From: Pediococcus parvulus
GTDB lineage: Bacteria; Bacillota; Bacilli; Lactobacillales; Lactobacillaceae
Direction of reading: 5' to 3'
Assembly: GCF_007990205.1 (NCBI RefSeq)
Contig: NZ_BJWE01000018.1
Span: 1-33,715, forward strand
Length of the DNA stretch: 33,715 nucleotides
Positions 25,925-33,715 of this stretch are shown in pieces; the stretch's first letter is position 1; every line of letters starts with the position of its first letter. A model generated the notes under the pieces. That model had not been told where the DNA came from and searched no databases. It was given only the letters and a program-made list of their open reading frames with translations. A program made the translations under genes and the position numbers.

Positions 25925-27705
25925 TTAATCTTTCTGAAACGATTTGGCTTGTAAGTTATATAAGTCAGCATAATACTTATTTTCTTCCATTAGCTCACTA
26001 TGTGGTGCAAACCCAACAATTTTTCCGTTTTTCAATACTAATACTTTATCTGCTAATTTCACTGCCGACATTCGATGAGTTATAAAAAAAACAGTTTTAT
26101 TTTCTGTCATTTTAATAAAGCTTTTATAAATTTCGAACTCACTACGCGGATCTAGCGAAGCAGTCGGCTCATCTAAAATTAGAATATTTGAATTTGCCAT
26201 AAAAGCTCGTGAAATTGCTACTTTTTGCCACTGGCCACCTGACAGATCAATCCCACCATCAAATTGTTTTCCTAACATAGTGTTTAAATTCAATTTTTTA
26301 TTAACATATGCTTCAAAGAAACCACCATTTTTCATTGCGTTAACAATTTTTTGCTTATCATCAACTAGTTCAGGATTCCCTAACCCAATAGACTGACCAA
26401 TTGGTAAATAAAATTTTGAATAGTCTTGAAAAACTGCACCAATTTTTTTCTATATGCGCTAATATTTAATTTAGTAATGACCATATTATTTAAAGTGATT
26501 TTGCCTTGCTGCGGATCATAAAAACGCATAAGCAATTTCACTAAAGTTGATTTTCCAGACCCGTTTTCTCCAACAATCGCAATTCTTTCTCCGCCATGAA
26601 CATTAAAAGAAACATCCTTCAGGGCATCGATTCTTTGTCCAGGATAGCGAAACGAGACTCCCTCATAAGTGATCGTTTGCACCTCATCAGGAAATGGCAA
26701 CTTACCAGAATAGTCACTAGCTTCTTTGACATGCATAAAGTCAAAGTACTTTTGCATATATAAAAGCGTGTCATACAATAGACTTGAATTTTCAATGAAT
26801 GCATAAACACTACTTGAAGTTGCTGTTAATGTCGACACAAAAATCAAAAAGCCACCCGCGGATACTTGTCCTCGCCGAATAACCGTAACCATCCAAATCA
26901 AACTGGCAATACTCAAAATCACACTAATGGCCAAAAAAGCGAGTGAAATCCACATTTGCTTCATTTGAACTTTTTTCATCTTAGCATGCATGCCCTTGTA
27001 AACTGATTTATAAGCATTAATGAAAAAATCAAACATTCCAAATAGCCGGACCTCTTTGGCATCTTTATTCGTTAGTAATGCCTCACTATAGTACTGAATT
27101 TTACGAGCATCGGGGCTACGGGTCACCATCGTTTCAAAAGAGTCTTGTTGAATATGATAGCTGACTAAACTTTGCGGAATTATTGCTAAAAGTAAGATGA
27201 TCGCAATCCAAAAATTGTATCTAGCAAGCAGAGCCATCATCGAAATAACGGTAATCAATTCACGTAACATGCTGATGCCAAAAACAATCAAGTTAACTGG
27301 ACGCCAAGAGGCCTCTGAACTAACCAATTGAAGATTGTCATAGAAATCTGCATTTTCAAATAAATTTAATCCATTAATTGATTTTGATTTCTGCATGAGC
27401 TGCATGTTAACAAAAGCAATTAATTTATCAGTTAAAATGCCTTGTAGCGAAGTATTGATTGGAATTGCTACTGAAGAAATGAAAAAGATTATACCCCACC
27501 AAATAACAAGACTACCAGACACCCCGCCATGCAATAATTCATCCAGCATCAGTTGTGCGATTTTAATCAAGACCGCAGGCGCCAACGCTTGTATGGGAAC
27601 TAAAAAGAGTAGCACAGAACTGCTACCCCTAGAAGATTTCCAAAATAAACTAAAACTACGAACATACAATGAAATATAATTTTTAAAATTAGTCAGAGCT
27701 TTCAA
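25925..27705 (-). pseudogene. ABC exporter (half-transporter, permease plus ATPase), frameshifted
   Basis: The first frame covers an ABC-B type membrane domain of about six helices (residues 1-310) and the start of the ATPase with Walker A VGENGSGKST. It breaks in an A-run at 26443-26449: one missing A turns the expected YRKKIGAVFQDYS (with the Q-loop) into nonsense. The second frame then carries LDLSGGQWQKVAISRAF (signature), ILILDEPTASLD (Walker B) and FFITHR. Repaired length is 593 residues. The start is TTG 27705, with GGGAGG seven bases before; no peptidase C39 domain is present. The gene lies 16 bases after the partner gene at 27722. It exports an unknown substrate. A homopolymer error in the assembly is an alternative to a true mutation. 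Confidence 0.8.
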
Positions 27706-27721
27706 ATAACCGCCTCCCATC

Positions 27722-28378
27722 CTATTTCCAATTAACAGGTGACACCCACTCACTATACAGGGAGTCAATCTCTTCATCATTTAATGCTGCTCTAGAAACT
27801 ACTTGATATTTTTCCCTCATTACCAAATTATTATTAAATCGAAGATCCAATTTAGTGAAAGGTGCTACACTCGTAATCTGAAACTCTCTACCTTGTTCGT
27901 CATACTCCATAATTTCGAAAGGATCGTTTAACGCGTAATAATGATCCGTCACTGGATCAATATTCTCAGTTAATGAAACTGTGTGGGAAGTAATATAGCA
28001 GCTAGTACGGTACTTACCTCCATCCACGATTGTATCTGCCCTTAGAGTATCCATGTAAACTTTTCCATAGAAAATTGGTACTTCTCCTTCAATTGTTTGT
28101 TGAATTGAAAAGGTCGTATTTGTTTCCAAACGATAAATGATACCCCTATGTGAACGTATTTCCATATGTCCATTATCAGTTCTAATTTCATGATTTAGCC
28201 CAATAAGTGTTCCAGCCGTCATATTTGAACTATCTCCAGAAGTTGCTAAGGACTCGATACTATCGTCAGACGCATATGTAGCCACAAAGCTACAGCTCTT
28301 CGGTAAATTGGATTGCTTTTCCAATTGATACTCATGCGCGTCAAATATCTACTTCTTTTCGCTTAAAAATACATCCAT
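27722..28378 (-). pseudogene. FecR-like partner of the ABC exporter, stop at codon 10
   Basis: An ATG at 28378 has GGGGAAG at good spacing and begins MDVFLSEKK, but the tenth codon is TAG (28349-28351). Beyond it the frame stays open: IFDAHEYQLEKQSNLPKSCS and on to the stop at 27722, 218 codons in all. A start at TTG 28324 is possible but has no ribosome site. The protein has no membrane helix; its middle (HMEIRSHRGIIYRLETNTTFSI, GGKYRTSCYITSHTVSLT) is beta-rich and resembles FecR or cupin-like folds, a weak assignment. It is 16 bases upstream of the ABC gene, so the two formed a unit, and both are broken. Confidence 0.55.
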
Positions 28379-28569
28379 ACAAAAACTTCCCCAAAAGTTT
28401 GATTCCAATTAAGATCTAATTTTTTTAATCTTAGTTAAATCTTATTGTAATCAAATTTTAATTGAAGTCAACACTTTTAATGAAAAATTTTGGTTTTCTT
28501 TGAGTTAGTTTCAACACCTTTACTACGAAGGCCGTTGATGGCTTTAAAATGTATCTGACAAAATTTAAA

Positions 28570-29382
28570 TTACTCTTCCTTTGCAAAATAGCTTGTCAAA
28601 AAATCTGCTACGCCATCATGATTGTTATCCAAATCGGTTTCTCGGTTAGCCGTTCGTTTGGCTTCAGCAGTCCCATTTGCCATCGCCACGCCAACTCCAG
28701 CACTGGCGAGCATTTCCAAATCATTTTGGGCATCCCCAAAAGTCATCAAATTATCACGTGTCCAGCCAAAATGTTTCAACAATACATCTAATGCCGACCC
28801 CTTATCAATCCCCGGTTTTAAGAATTCCAAAATCATGGGTTGAGAACGGACAATATGAAATTCTTTCGTTAGTTGTTCCGGCATATTTGCCACAATCTGG
28901 TCCAAAACGCCAGGATCCGTGCAAATTACTGCCTTACTATAGGAAGCATCTGGCATTTTTGCAAACGGGATGTGCAAGAAATGCATGTTTCCTCCTAACC
29001 GCTTTTCATAACCTGATAAAGGCAAATCATTAATTGGATACACGCCGTTAAAATCTAGAATATCTAATGGATACTGATGCGCAGCACAAAATTCGTGCAA
29101 ATGCGCAAAATGATCCCGTTTCATGCCATCGGCCATCAATGGCTTCTTATCCACATTGTGAATAACTAGGGAGCCGTTGAAATTAACGGAATAATCATTT
29201 TCATCCATTAACCCCAGTTGCGTCAGCCAATCCCAAATGGCGTTAATTGGCCGTCCAGTACACAGCACAATTGCTTTCCCCTGTTTGTGCAATTGCTTCA
29301 AAGCTTTGGTATTTGTTTCACTAATTTTCTTCTCTGAATTCAGTAAGGTGTTGTCCAAATCCAGTGCAATCATCTTAATCAA
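28570..29382 (-). CDS. Cof-type HAD-IIB family hydrolase
   Basis: A 270-residue phosphatase of the Cof/YidA type. Motif I ALDLDNTLLNSEKK at 6-19 (nucleophile D8, acid D10), motif II CTGRP, motif III Lys in KGSALDVLLKHFG, and motif IV FGDAQNDLEML are all present, with the IIB cap between. The substrate is a small phosphorylated metabolite, not identifiable. The start is TTG 29382 with AGGAGG before it. It is divergent from the aldose epimerase gene. Confidence 0.9.
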   Translation of the reverse strand: MIKMIALDLDNTLLNSEKKISETNTKALKQLHKQGKAIVLCTGRPINAIWDWLTQLGLMDENDYSVNFNGSLVIHNVDKKPLMADGMKRDHFAHLHEFCAAHQYPLDILDFNGVYPINDLPLSGYEKRLGGNMHFLHIPFAKMPDASYSKAVICTDPGVLDQIVANMPEQLTKEFHIVRSQPMILEFLKPGIDKGSALDVLLKHFGWTRDNLMTFGDAQNDLEMLASAGVGVAMANGTAEAKRTANRETDLDNNHDGVADFLTSYFAKEE

Positions 29383-29532
29383 TCTAAACTACCTCCTGCT
29401 TTCATTGCCAACGGACATGACCTTTCGAAAGTTTGTTAAAGTTCTAAGATTTCGTTTTAGAAAGCCTTTACATTATCCGCCAACTGTTCCATCATATACC
29501 TGTACCCAATAATTTGAAAAGAGGCAACATGA

Positions 29533-30414
29533 ATGATTACGATTAAAAACAACAAATTAGAAGTTGAAATAGACCAACTTGGTGCTCAAGTGACTCACGT
29601 GGTGGACGTCAAAGGTAATTTTGATTACATCTGGAATGGTAAAGCTTGGAAACGCCACGCACCAATTTTGTTCCCCTCAATTGGGCGATCAAACGATGAT
29701 CACTACGTTGTGGATGGTCAAACTTATCCAATGCCTCAACATGGTTTTGCGCGTGATTTACAATGGGAAAATGTTCGTAAAGCCGACGACCAAGTGTTAC
29801 TTCAATTAAAATCTAGTCCCAAAACAAAGGAATACTACCCATTTGATTTCATTTTACAGGTGGACTACAAATTAGTTGGTAACCAATTATTAACAAAATA
29901 CAGCGTCACCAATAATGACAAACAAACGATGCCTTATGCACTTGGCTCCCATCCGGGTCTCAATATTCCAATTGACGACGATGGTGTGTTTGAAGACTAC
30001 ACTTTGACATTTGGGCCACATCCAAAGGAAATTCAACAGTTAGGCATTAACCCCGCTCCATTCCGGGATGGCACAAAAGCCCCATTCAAGGCAGTGGATA
30101 GCGATGGTGTTTTGAAATTAGATCACAGTACGTTTGACGATGGGTTAATTATTTTGGATGCCAAAAAGATTGAAACGGTCACTGTCCGTTCTGACCAAAC
30201 CGCGCATGAGATCAAATTAAATGTGAAACATTTCCCATACATCACACTTTGGACTATGGAAAATGCGACCGAACCTTACCTTTGCATCGAACCATTTGCA
30301 GGTCTCCCTGATCAAGCAAGTGATACCCCAACAGATTGGGCTAACAAGAAGGGCAATAACTTCGCCGAACCTGGCGAAACTCAGTCCTTTGAATATGGAA
30401 TTGAATTTTCATAA
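29533..30414 (+). CDS. Aldose 1-epimerase family protein (LacX-like)
   Basis: A 293-residue beta-sandwich protein of the galactose-mutarotase family, closest to the LacX branch. Conserved sites include PMPQHGFARD (catalytic His), ALGSHPGLNIP (second His) and CIEPFAGLPD (catalytic Glu). It would interconvert alpha and beta sugar anomers or act on a sugar phosphate. ATG 29533 follows AGAGG at short distance; an out-of-frame ATG at 29529 overlaps it. It stands alone, divergent from the HAD gene. It is intact. Confidence 0.87.
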   Translation: MITIKNNKLEVEIDQLGAQVTHVVDVKGNFDYIWNGKAWKRHAPILFPSIGRSNDDHYVVDGQTYPMPQHGFARDLQWENVRKADDQVLLQLKSSPKTKEYYPFDFILQVDYKLVGNQLLTKYSVTNNDKQTMPYALGSHPGLNIPIDDDGVFEDYTLTFGPHPKEIQQLGINPAPFRDGTKAPFKAVDSDGVLKLDHSTFDDGLIILDAKKIETVTVRSDQTAHEIKLNVKHFPYITLWTMENATEPYLCIEPFAGLPDQASDTPTDWANKKGNNFAEPGETQSFEYGIEFS

Positions 30415-30507
30415 TCCGCTTTTTACAAACTAAACATGTTAAAATGGGAACAGTGCGATTGATGCGCTGTTCTTTTTATCTTAATTAATCATATAGGGAG
30501 TGTTCTC

Positions 30508-31152
30508 ATCAAAAAATTTACTGTTTACCTCATTCGCCATGGCGAAACTTATTTAAATAAATTCGATCGTATGTAAGGCTGGGCTGATGCTCCCCTGACC
30601 CCCAAAGGCATTCAAGATGCGCATATGGCCGCTAAAAAAGTGCAAAATGTTCACTTTGATCAAGCTTTTTCCAGTGATCTCACTCGAGCTGTTCATACGG
30701 CCAACATCATTTTGAAGGATACGCACAACGATTCGTTGGATGTGACCCAACTCGCAAACATTCGAGAAGCCTTATTTGGCTACTTTGAAGGCGCCAATGG
30801 TCCCGAAACTTGGGATACCATTTGTCGCCCACTGGGATATACCGGCATTGATGATTTCTTGAGCAAACATACCTTTTACGAAGCACGAGATGCCATGCAT
30901 GCCGCTGATCCGTTTAAAGATGCTGAAGATGCAGAAACCTTTAAAAAGCGAATTTTGACTGGGATTGATCAATTAGCCGAAAAAGCTAATGACGGTGAAA
31001 ATTTATTGGTCGTTTCGCATATGGATGCCATTCGCAGTCTAATTCAATTGCTGAATCCCCAAATTGATGTTCATTTACCAATCAAAAATGGGAGTCTCAA
31101 CATCTTGAATTTTACAGATAATCAGGCTGAGGTTGTGGCTTACGACAAGTAG
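30508..31152 (+). pseudogene. Histidine phosphatase, no normal start and stop at codon 23
   Basis: The position 7 bases after GGGAG reads ATC AAA AAA TTT, where related genes have ATG AAA AAA, and codon 23 is TAA (30574-30576) in RM*GWADAPLTPKG, where the paralogue at 19,318 has RMQGW. CAA to TAA is a single change. The rest of the frame is open to 31152 and normal, with IRHGETYLN, EALFGYFEGANG, ARDAMHAADPFKDAED and VVSHMDAIRSL. An open frame begins at ATG 30625, but it lacks the catalytic RHG and a ribosome site. So it appears dead in two independent ways. Confidence 0.8.
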
Positions 31153-31232
31153 GTCGAACTCCTTTGGGCAAGATGTTTTGCTTCTGTTTCCACTCGTGAG
31201 ACAATAAAGAAAATTGGAAAGCAGGTGGCAAA

Positions 31233-31400
31233 ATGGCTGAAGAACAGCAAACCGACATGCCCGCATGTTTAATCGAACCTACGGGTAAAGCCAAAGTGGA
31301 ACAAGACAAACTAAGTCGTATTCATGACGAGTTGGTAAACCGCCAACTTGCAGAATTAGGGATTGCCCCACGAAAGTTATCCGTTAAAAAATCATCATAA
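31233..31400 (+). CDS. Small conserved-looking protein, 55 residues
   Basis: ATG 31233 follows GCAGGTGG, and a strong terminator begins 11 bases after the stop. The product is hydrophilic and helical (MAEEQQTDMPACLIEPTGKAKV, then VEQDKLSRIHDELVNRQLAEL, ending in a basic KKSS tail) with one Cys. It does not look like a toxin or bacteriocin. I do not recognise the family. It is separated from the broken phosphatase by 80 bases. Confidence 0.7.
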   Translation: MAEEQQTDMPACLIEPTGKAKVEQDKLSRIHDELVNRQLAELGIAPRKLSVKKSS

Positions 31401-31411
31401 GCTTGAAAAAT

Positions 31412-31448
31412 GAGGGCAGGCAAAAAACTATGTTTTTTGCCTGCCCTC
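31412..31448 (+). terminator. Strong rho-independent terminator
   Basis: GAGGGCAGGCAAAAAAC and GTTTTTTGCCTGCCCTC style arms pair almost perfectly across a TATG loop, with TGTATATTTCTT after it. It ends the transcript of the 55-residue gene. Confidence 0.85.
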
Positions 31449-31479
31449 TGTATATTTCTTCAAATATTATTTCTAAAAT

Positions 31480-31593
31480 GTTGGAAAAAAGGCAAATTCT
31501 TCCGCTTAGCTACGACTAACGAATGATCCAAAGTACGGATCATTCGTTAGTCTAGGCTATGCTCAGAATCTAACCGCCTTTTTGCCCACTCTC
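31480..31593 (+). repeat. Structured palindromic element, copy B
   Basis: The same element as at 13514-13627, in the opposite orientation. The outer stem is AAAAAGGC with GCCTTTTT, next ATTCT with AGAAT, then the conserved CCGCTTAGCTACGA and TCTAGGCTATGCTCAGAA blocks. The apical stem GACTAACGAATGATCC / GGATCATTCGTTAGTC is a perfect 16-bp pair with a 7-base loop. It lies between the terminator of the small gene and the 3' end of the MFS gene. Confidence 0.75.
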
Positions 31594-31600
31594 CTCATTT

Positions 31601-33013
31601 TTAATTAGCATTTTTTTGCTTAATCGCCGTATTCACAGCATACAATAACACCAGAATGGCGATTCCCATCAGAATTGTCAAGACTAACAAAGCGTTGCGT
31701 GATCCCACAGCCGTTAAATCAGCCTGTGATCCGCCCTTACCTAACTGGCTAGCACCAATTATTGTGGAAACAATTGACGTTCCAACTGCACCCGCAAACT
31801 GCTGAATCGTGTTCAAAATGGCATTGCCATCCGTTTGCTGCTCGTTTTTTAAGGTGGACAACCCATTCGTCATGATATTGCCAAAAATCGAACCAACCCC
31901 AAACATGTAGATGACATAAATTGCTAAAATGAGGCTATCTTTTATGTTTAAAGCTAAAACTGTAAATAACACCAGGCAAATAAAAACAATTGAGCTACCA
32001 AGCATCAATGGTTTTTTCGCGCCAAAATGGTCATAAATTCGACCACTAATTGGTGACATGACTGCGCCTAAAGCAGCACCCGGTAAAACCACTAATCCGG
32101 CAATGGTAGATGTTGCCCCATTTACTAATTGCATATAGTTGGGCAAAATAAATGACATTCCCAAAGAAATTAGCTGTAAAGCAAAAAACACAAACACATG
32201 GGCTGCAAAAGACGCGTTTCCTAACACACGCAAATCAATGACAGGCTGGTCAATGTGCAAACTGCGATAGACCAAACCAACTAAGCCGGCCAAGCCAATG
32301 ATAATGGCACCGGCGACTGGCAAACTCATAAAACTCATCCCACCCATATTACTGAATCCAAGAATCAACCCAATAAATGTCATGGCAATCAACAAAATAC
32401 TGACCGGATCAAATTTCATAGCTTGCGTTGGCCGTTTTTGTTCAATCGTTTTGATCCCTGTTGCTAGCGAAATTAACAGTAGTGGCACTAAGATGATGAA
32501 CACAAATCGCCAGCCTAAACTCGCAACTACCACCCCACCAAATGTAGGTCCAATTGCAGGCGCAACAGCAGTGATTAAAGTTCCAATACCCATCATCATG
32601 CCAATTTTGCTGGTCGGAACTTGATCAATAATAATATTAAACATCAAGGGTAAGGCTATTCCGGTCCCGCAACCTTGTATAATCCTTCCAAGTAATAGGA
32701 TCGGAAAAATTGGCGCTACCGCATCCATTATTAGGCCAAGCAAGAACAATAGATTAGCTACAATAAACAAAGATTTGGTTTTAAAACGGGTTTTTAAAGC
32801 TGACGAGAGCGGTACAATGATTGCCACAGTCAATAAGTATCCCGTTGTCAACCATTGAACCGTACTTGTGGTAATATCAAATTCTTTCATCAAAGTTGGA
32901 AAGGTAATGTTCATAGCGGTTTCGACAATCACGCCACTAAAAGACATCAGCCCAGTAGCAATGACCGCGGCAATCACCTGAGGCCGAATTCGTTGATTAG
33001 TTTCATTAGTCAT
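31601..33013 (-). CDS. MFS drug exporter, DHA2 family (14 helices)
   Basis: A 470-residue membrane protein of the EmrB/QacA type. Clear signs are the first helix (VIAAVIATGLMSFSGVIVETAMNI), TTSTVQWLTTGYLLTVAIIVPLSS, LLLGRIIQGCGTGIALPLM and GALIAP-like TAVAPAIGPTFGGVV, motif C of drug antiporters. It exports drugs or other toxic compounds with proton uptake. The gene begins 3 bases after the MarR stop codon, so they form one operon, and MarR probably represses it. It is intact. Confidence 0.92.
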   Translation of the reverse strand: MTNETNQRIRPQVIAAVIATGLMSFSGVIVETAMNITFPTLMKEFDITTSTVQWLTTGYLLTVAIIVPLSSALKTRFKTKSLFIVANLLFLLGLIMDAVAPIFPILLLGRIIQGCGTGIALPLMFNIIIDQVPTSKIGMMMGIGTLITAVAPAIGPTFGGVVVASLGWRFVFIILVPLLLISLATGIKTIEQKRPTQAMKFDPVSILLIAMTFIGLILGFSNMGGMSFMSLPVAGAIIIGLAGLVGLVYRSLHIDQPVIDLRVLGNASFAAHVFVFFALQLISLGMSFILPNYMQLVNGATSTIAGLVVLPGAALGAVMSPISGRIYDHFGAKKPLMLGSSIVFICLVLFTVLALNIKDSLILAIYVIYMFGVGSIFGNIMTNGLSTLKNEQQTDGNAILNTIQQFAGAVGTSIVSTIIGASQLGKGGSQADLTAVGSRNALLVLTILMGIAILVLLYAVNTAIKQKNAN

Positions 33014-33016
33014 ATT

Positions 33017-33475
33017 TTATTTCTCGTGGTCCTTTCCATAATTCTTACCAGCTTCATCGACGGTTAAAAATTGCAAAATCTTTGTAAAATTTTCAAGTTC
33101 TTCAGCAGTAAAATTAGCTTCCAAACTAGCTCGTTGAACCTTCATATAGTTTCGATTAATTTGGACAAAGGGTTGTGCCTTTGCTGTTAATTGAATTTGC
33201 TTTTGCCGGGCATCATCTTTTGCAACTAGTCGTAAAATTAGTTCCTTTTTTTCCATCCGTTGTAATAAGGTTGTCGCACTGGAACGGCGAATGGCAAATT
33301 CATTTTCAATATCGCGTTGAAGACACGTTTGGTTAGGATACTTTCCTAGAAAATCAATAATGGACATCTGGACACCGGTCAACTCATACTCTGCGGCAAA
33401 CGTGTCGATATGCCGGCTCATGACGTTACTTGCATGTTTAATCAGGCGTCCATACATAGATAAATCCTGTTTCAT
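33017..33475 (-). CDS. MarR-family regulator
   Basis: A 152-residue winged-helix repressor. ATG 33475 is chosen because GAGGAG lies nine bases before it, whereas the ATG at 33484 touches that site. The recognition helix is FAIRRSSATTLLQRMEKKELI, and the wing RLVAKDDARQKQIQLT follows, both typical of MarR. It is the first gene of the marR-MFS operon. Two palindromes around its transcription start are candidate operators, suggesting autorepression relieved by a ligand. Confidence 0.92.
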   Translation of the reverse strand: MKQDLSMYGRLIKHASNVMSRHIDTFAAEYELTGVQMSIIDFLGKYPNQTCLQRDIENEFAIRRSSATTLLQRMEKKELILRLVAKDDARQKQIQLTAKAQPFVQINRNYMKVQRASLEANFTAEELENFTKILQFLTVDEAGKNYGKDHEK

Positions 33476-33496
33476 CAGTTTCATCTCCTCAGCTTC

Positions 33497-33548
33497 CGTT
33501 AGCAGGCTAACGTTCTACATTATAGAACTTTTTTTAACGATTATGCAA
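33497..33548 (-). promoter_or_regulatory. marR promoter with two overlapping palindromes
   Basis: On the minus strand TTGCAT (33543-33548) and TATAAT (33519-33524) are 18 bases apart. CGTTAGC-AG-GCTAACG is at 33497-33512, and GTTCTACATTATAGAAC at 33512-33528 covers the -10. These are probable MarR operators; which one binds is unknown. Confidence 0.7.
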
Positions 33549-33569
33549 GGACAAGTTAAATGAAAGCAC

Positions 33570-33618
33570 AAAAAACTGCAAGTACATTGCATCATTAAAA
33601 ATGTACTTGCAGTTTTTT
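33570..33618. terminator. Bidirectional terminator
   Basis: AAAAAACTGCAAGTACAT pairs perfectly (18 bp) with ATGTACTTGCAGTTTTTT across a 13-base loop. It is upstream of marR, so it must serve a gene beyond the right edge, reading leftward, or a small plus-strand transcript. Confidence 0.8.
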
Positions 33619-33715
33619 ACCTTGTGACTAAAGGTTGAAAGCATCAAAGTTATTATATCAGTGTGTTGATTGCAAAGATTAGACTTAGTCTGGAAGCAAA
33701 TGGGCTCAGTAGTGT

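Noticed and set aside
1-33715. CRISPR array, tRNA or rRNA genes
   Set aside because: No regular spaced repeats and no cloverleaf or rRNA sequence seen on reading; the structured elements found are only two copies far apart.

Overview
The window looks like a chromosome segment of a low-GC Gram-positive of the family Lactobacillaceae. The clues are strong AGGAGG-type ribosome binding sites with many TTG starts, a KxYKxGKxW-type signal peptide, an ISLpl1-like IS30 element, and typical Lactobacillaceae genes (guaA, type I coaA, helD, the UPF0210/UPF0237 pair, Cof-type HAD, LacX-like aldose epimerase, DHA2 drug exporter with MarR). The species cannot be fixed from the sequence alone.

Region 1 (1 to about 11,940) is accessory DNA ending at the 3' end of guaA. 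It holds the start of a surface protein, two unknown genes, a frameshifted IS30 element, and a Gabija-like pair on the minus strand: an OLD-family ATPase/TOPRIM nuclease followed, with an 8-base overlap, by a UvrD-like helicase. The nuclease gene has lost its N-terminal part, including the Walker A loop, at the edge of an IS3-family element, so the defence system is probably dead. A second IS3-family element truncates the first one. Next comes the recombination end of a Tn916-like element: sigma-like regulator, HTH_16-type protein, DUF3173 protein and a tyrosine integrase with a one-base frameshift. The integrase reads toward the guaA stop codon, as in elements that integrate at the guaA 3' end. 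No conjugation genes are visible.

Region 2 (11,939 to 17,000) is core chromosome: guaA, coaA and helD on the minus strand, with helD and coaA as a probable operon. A 114-base, nearly palindromic element lies in the guaA leader. A second copy lies at 31,480-31,593, and its stems differ in sequence but keep their pairing.

Region 3 (17,200 to 33,715) is chromosomal metabolism and transport: a Kef-type antiporter, a histidine phosphatase with an APC permease, the UPF0210/ACT pair, a MerR regulator with a divergent histidine phosphatase and a zinc alcohol dehydrogenase, an ABC exporter with a partner gene, a HAD phosphatase, an aldose epimerase, a third histidine phosphatase, a 55-residue protein, and a marR-MFS operon. 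The MerR-facing promoter and the alcohol dehydrogenase promoter carry almost the same palindrome in a 19-base spacer, so one AdhR-like regulator probably controls both.

Gene decay is frequent in region 3. The antiporter has a stop at codon 3, the ABC-partner gene a stop at codon 10, the third phosphatase a stop at codon 23 and no normal start codon, and the ABC exporter a frameshift in an A-run. Either this strain is losing genes or the assembly carries errors; raw reads would decide.
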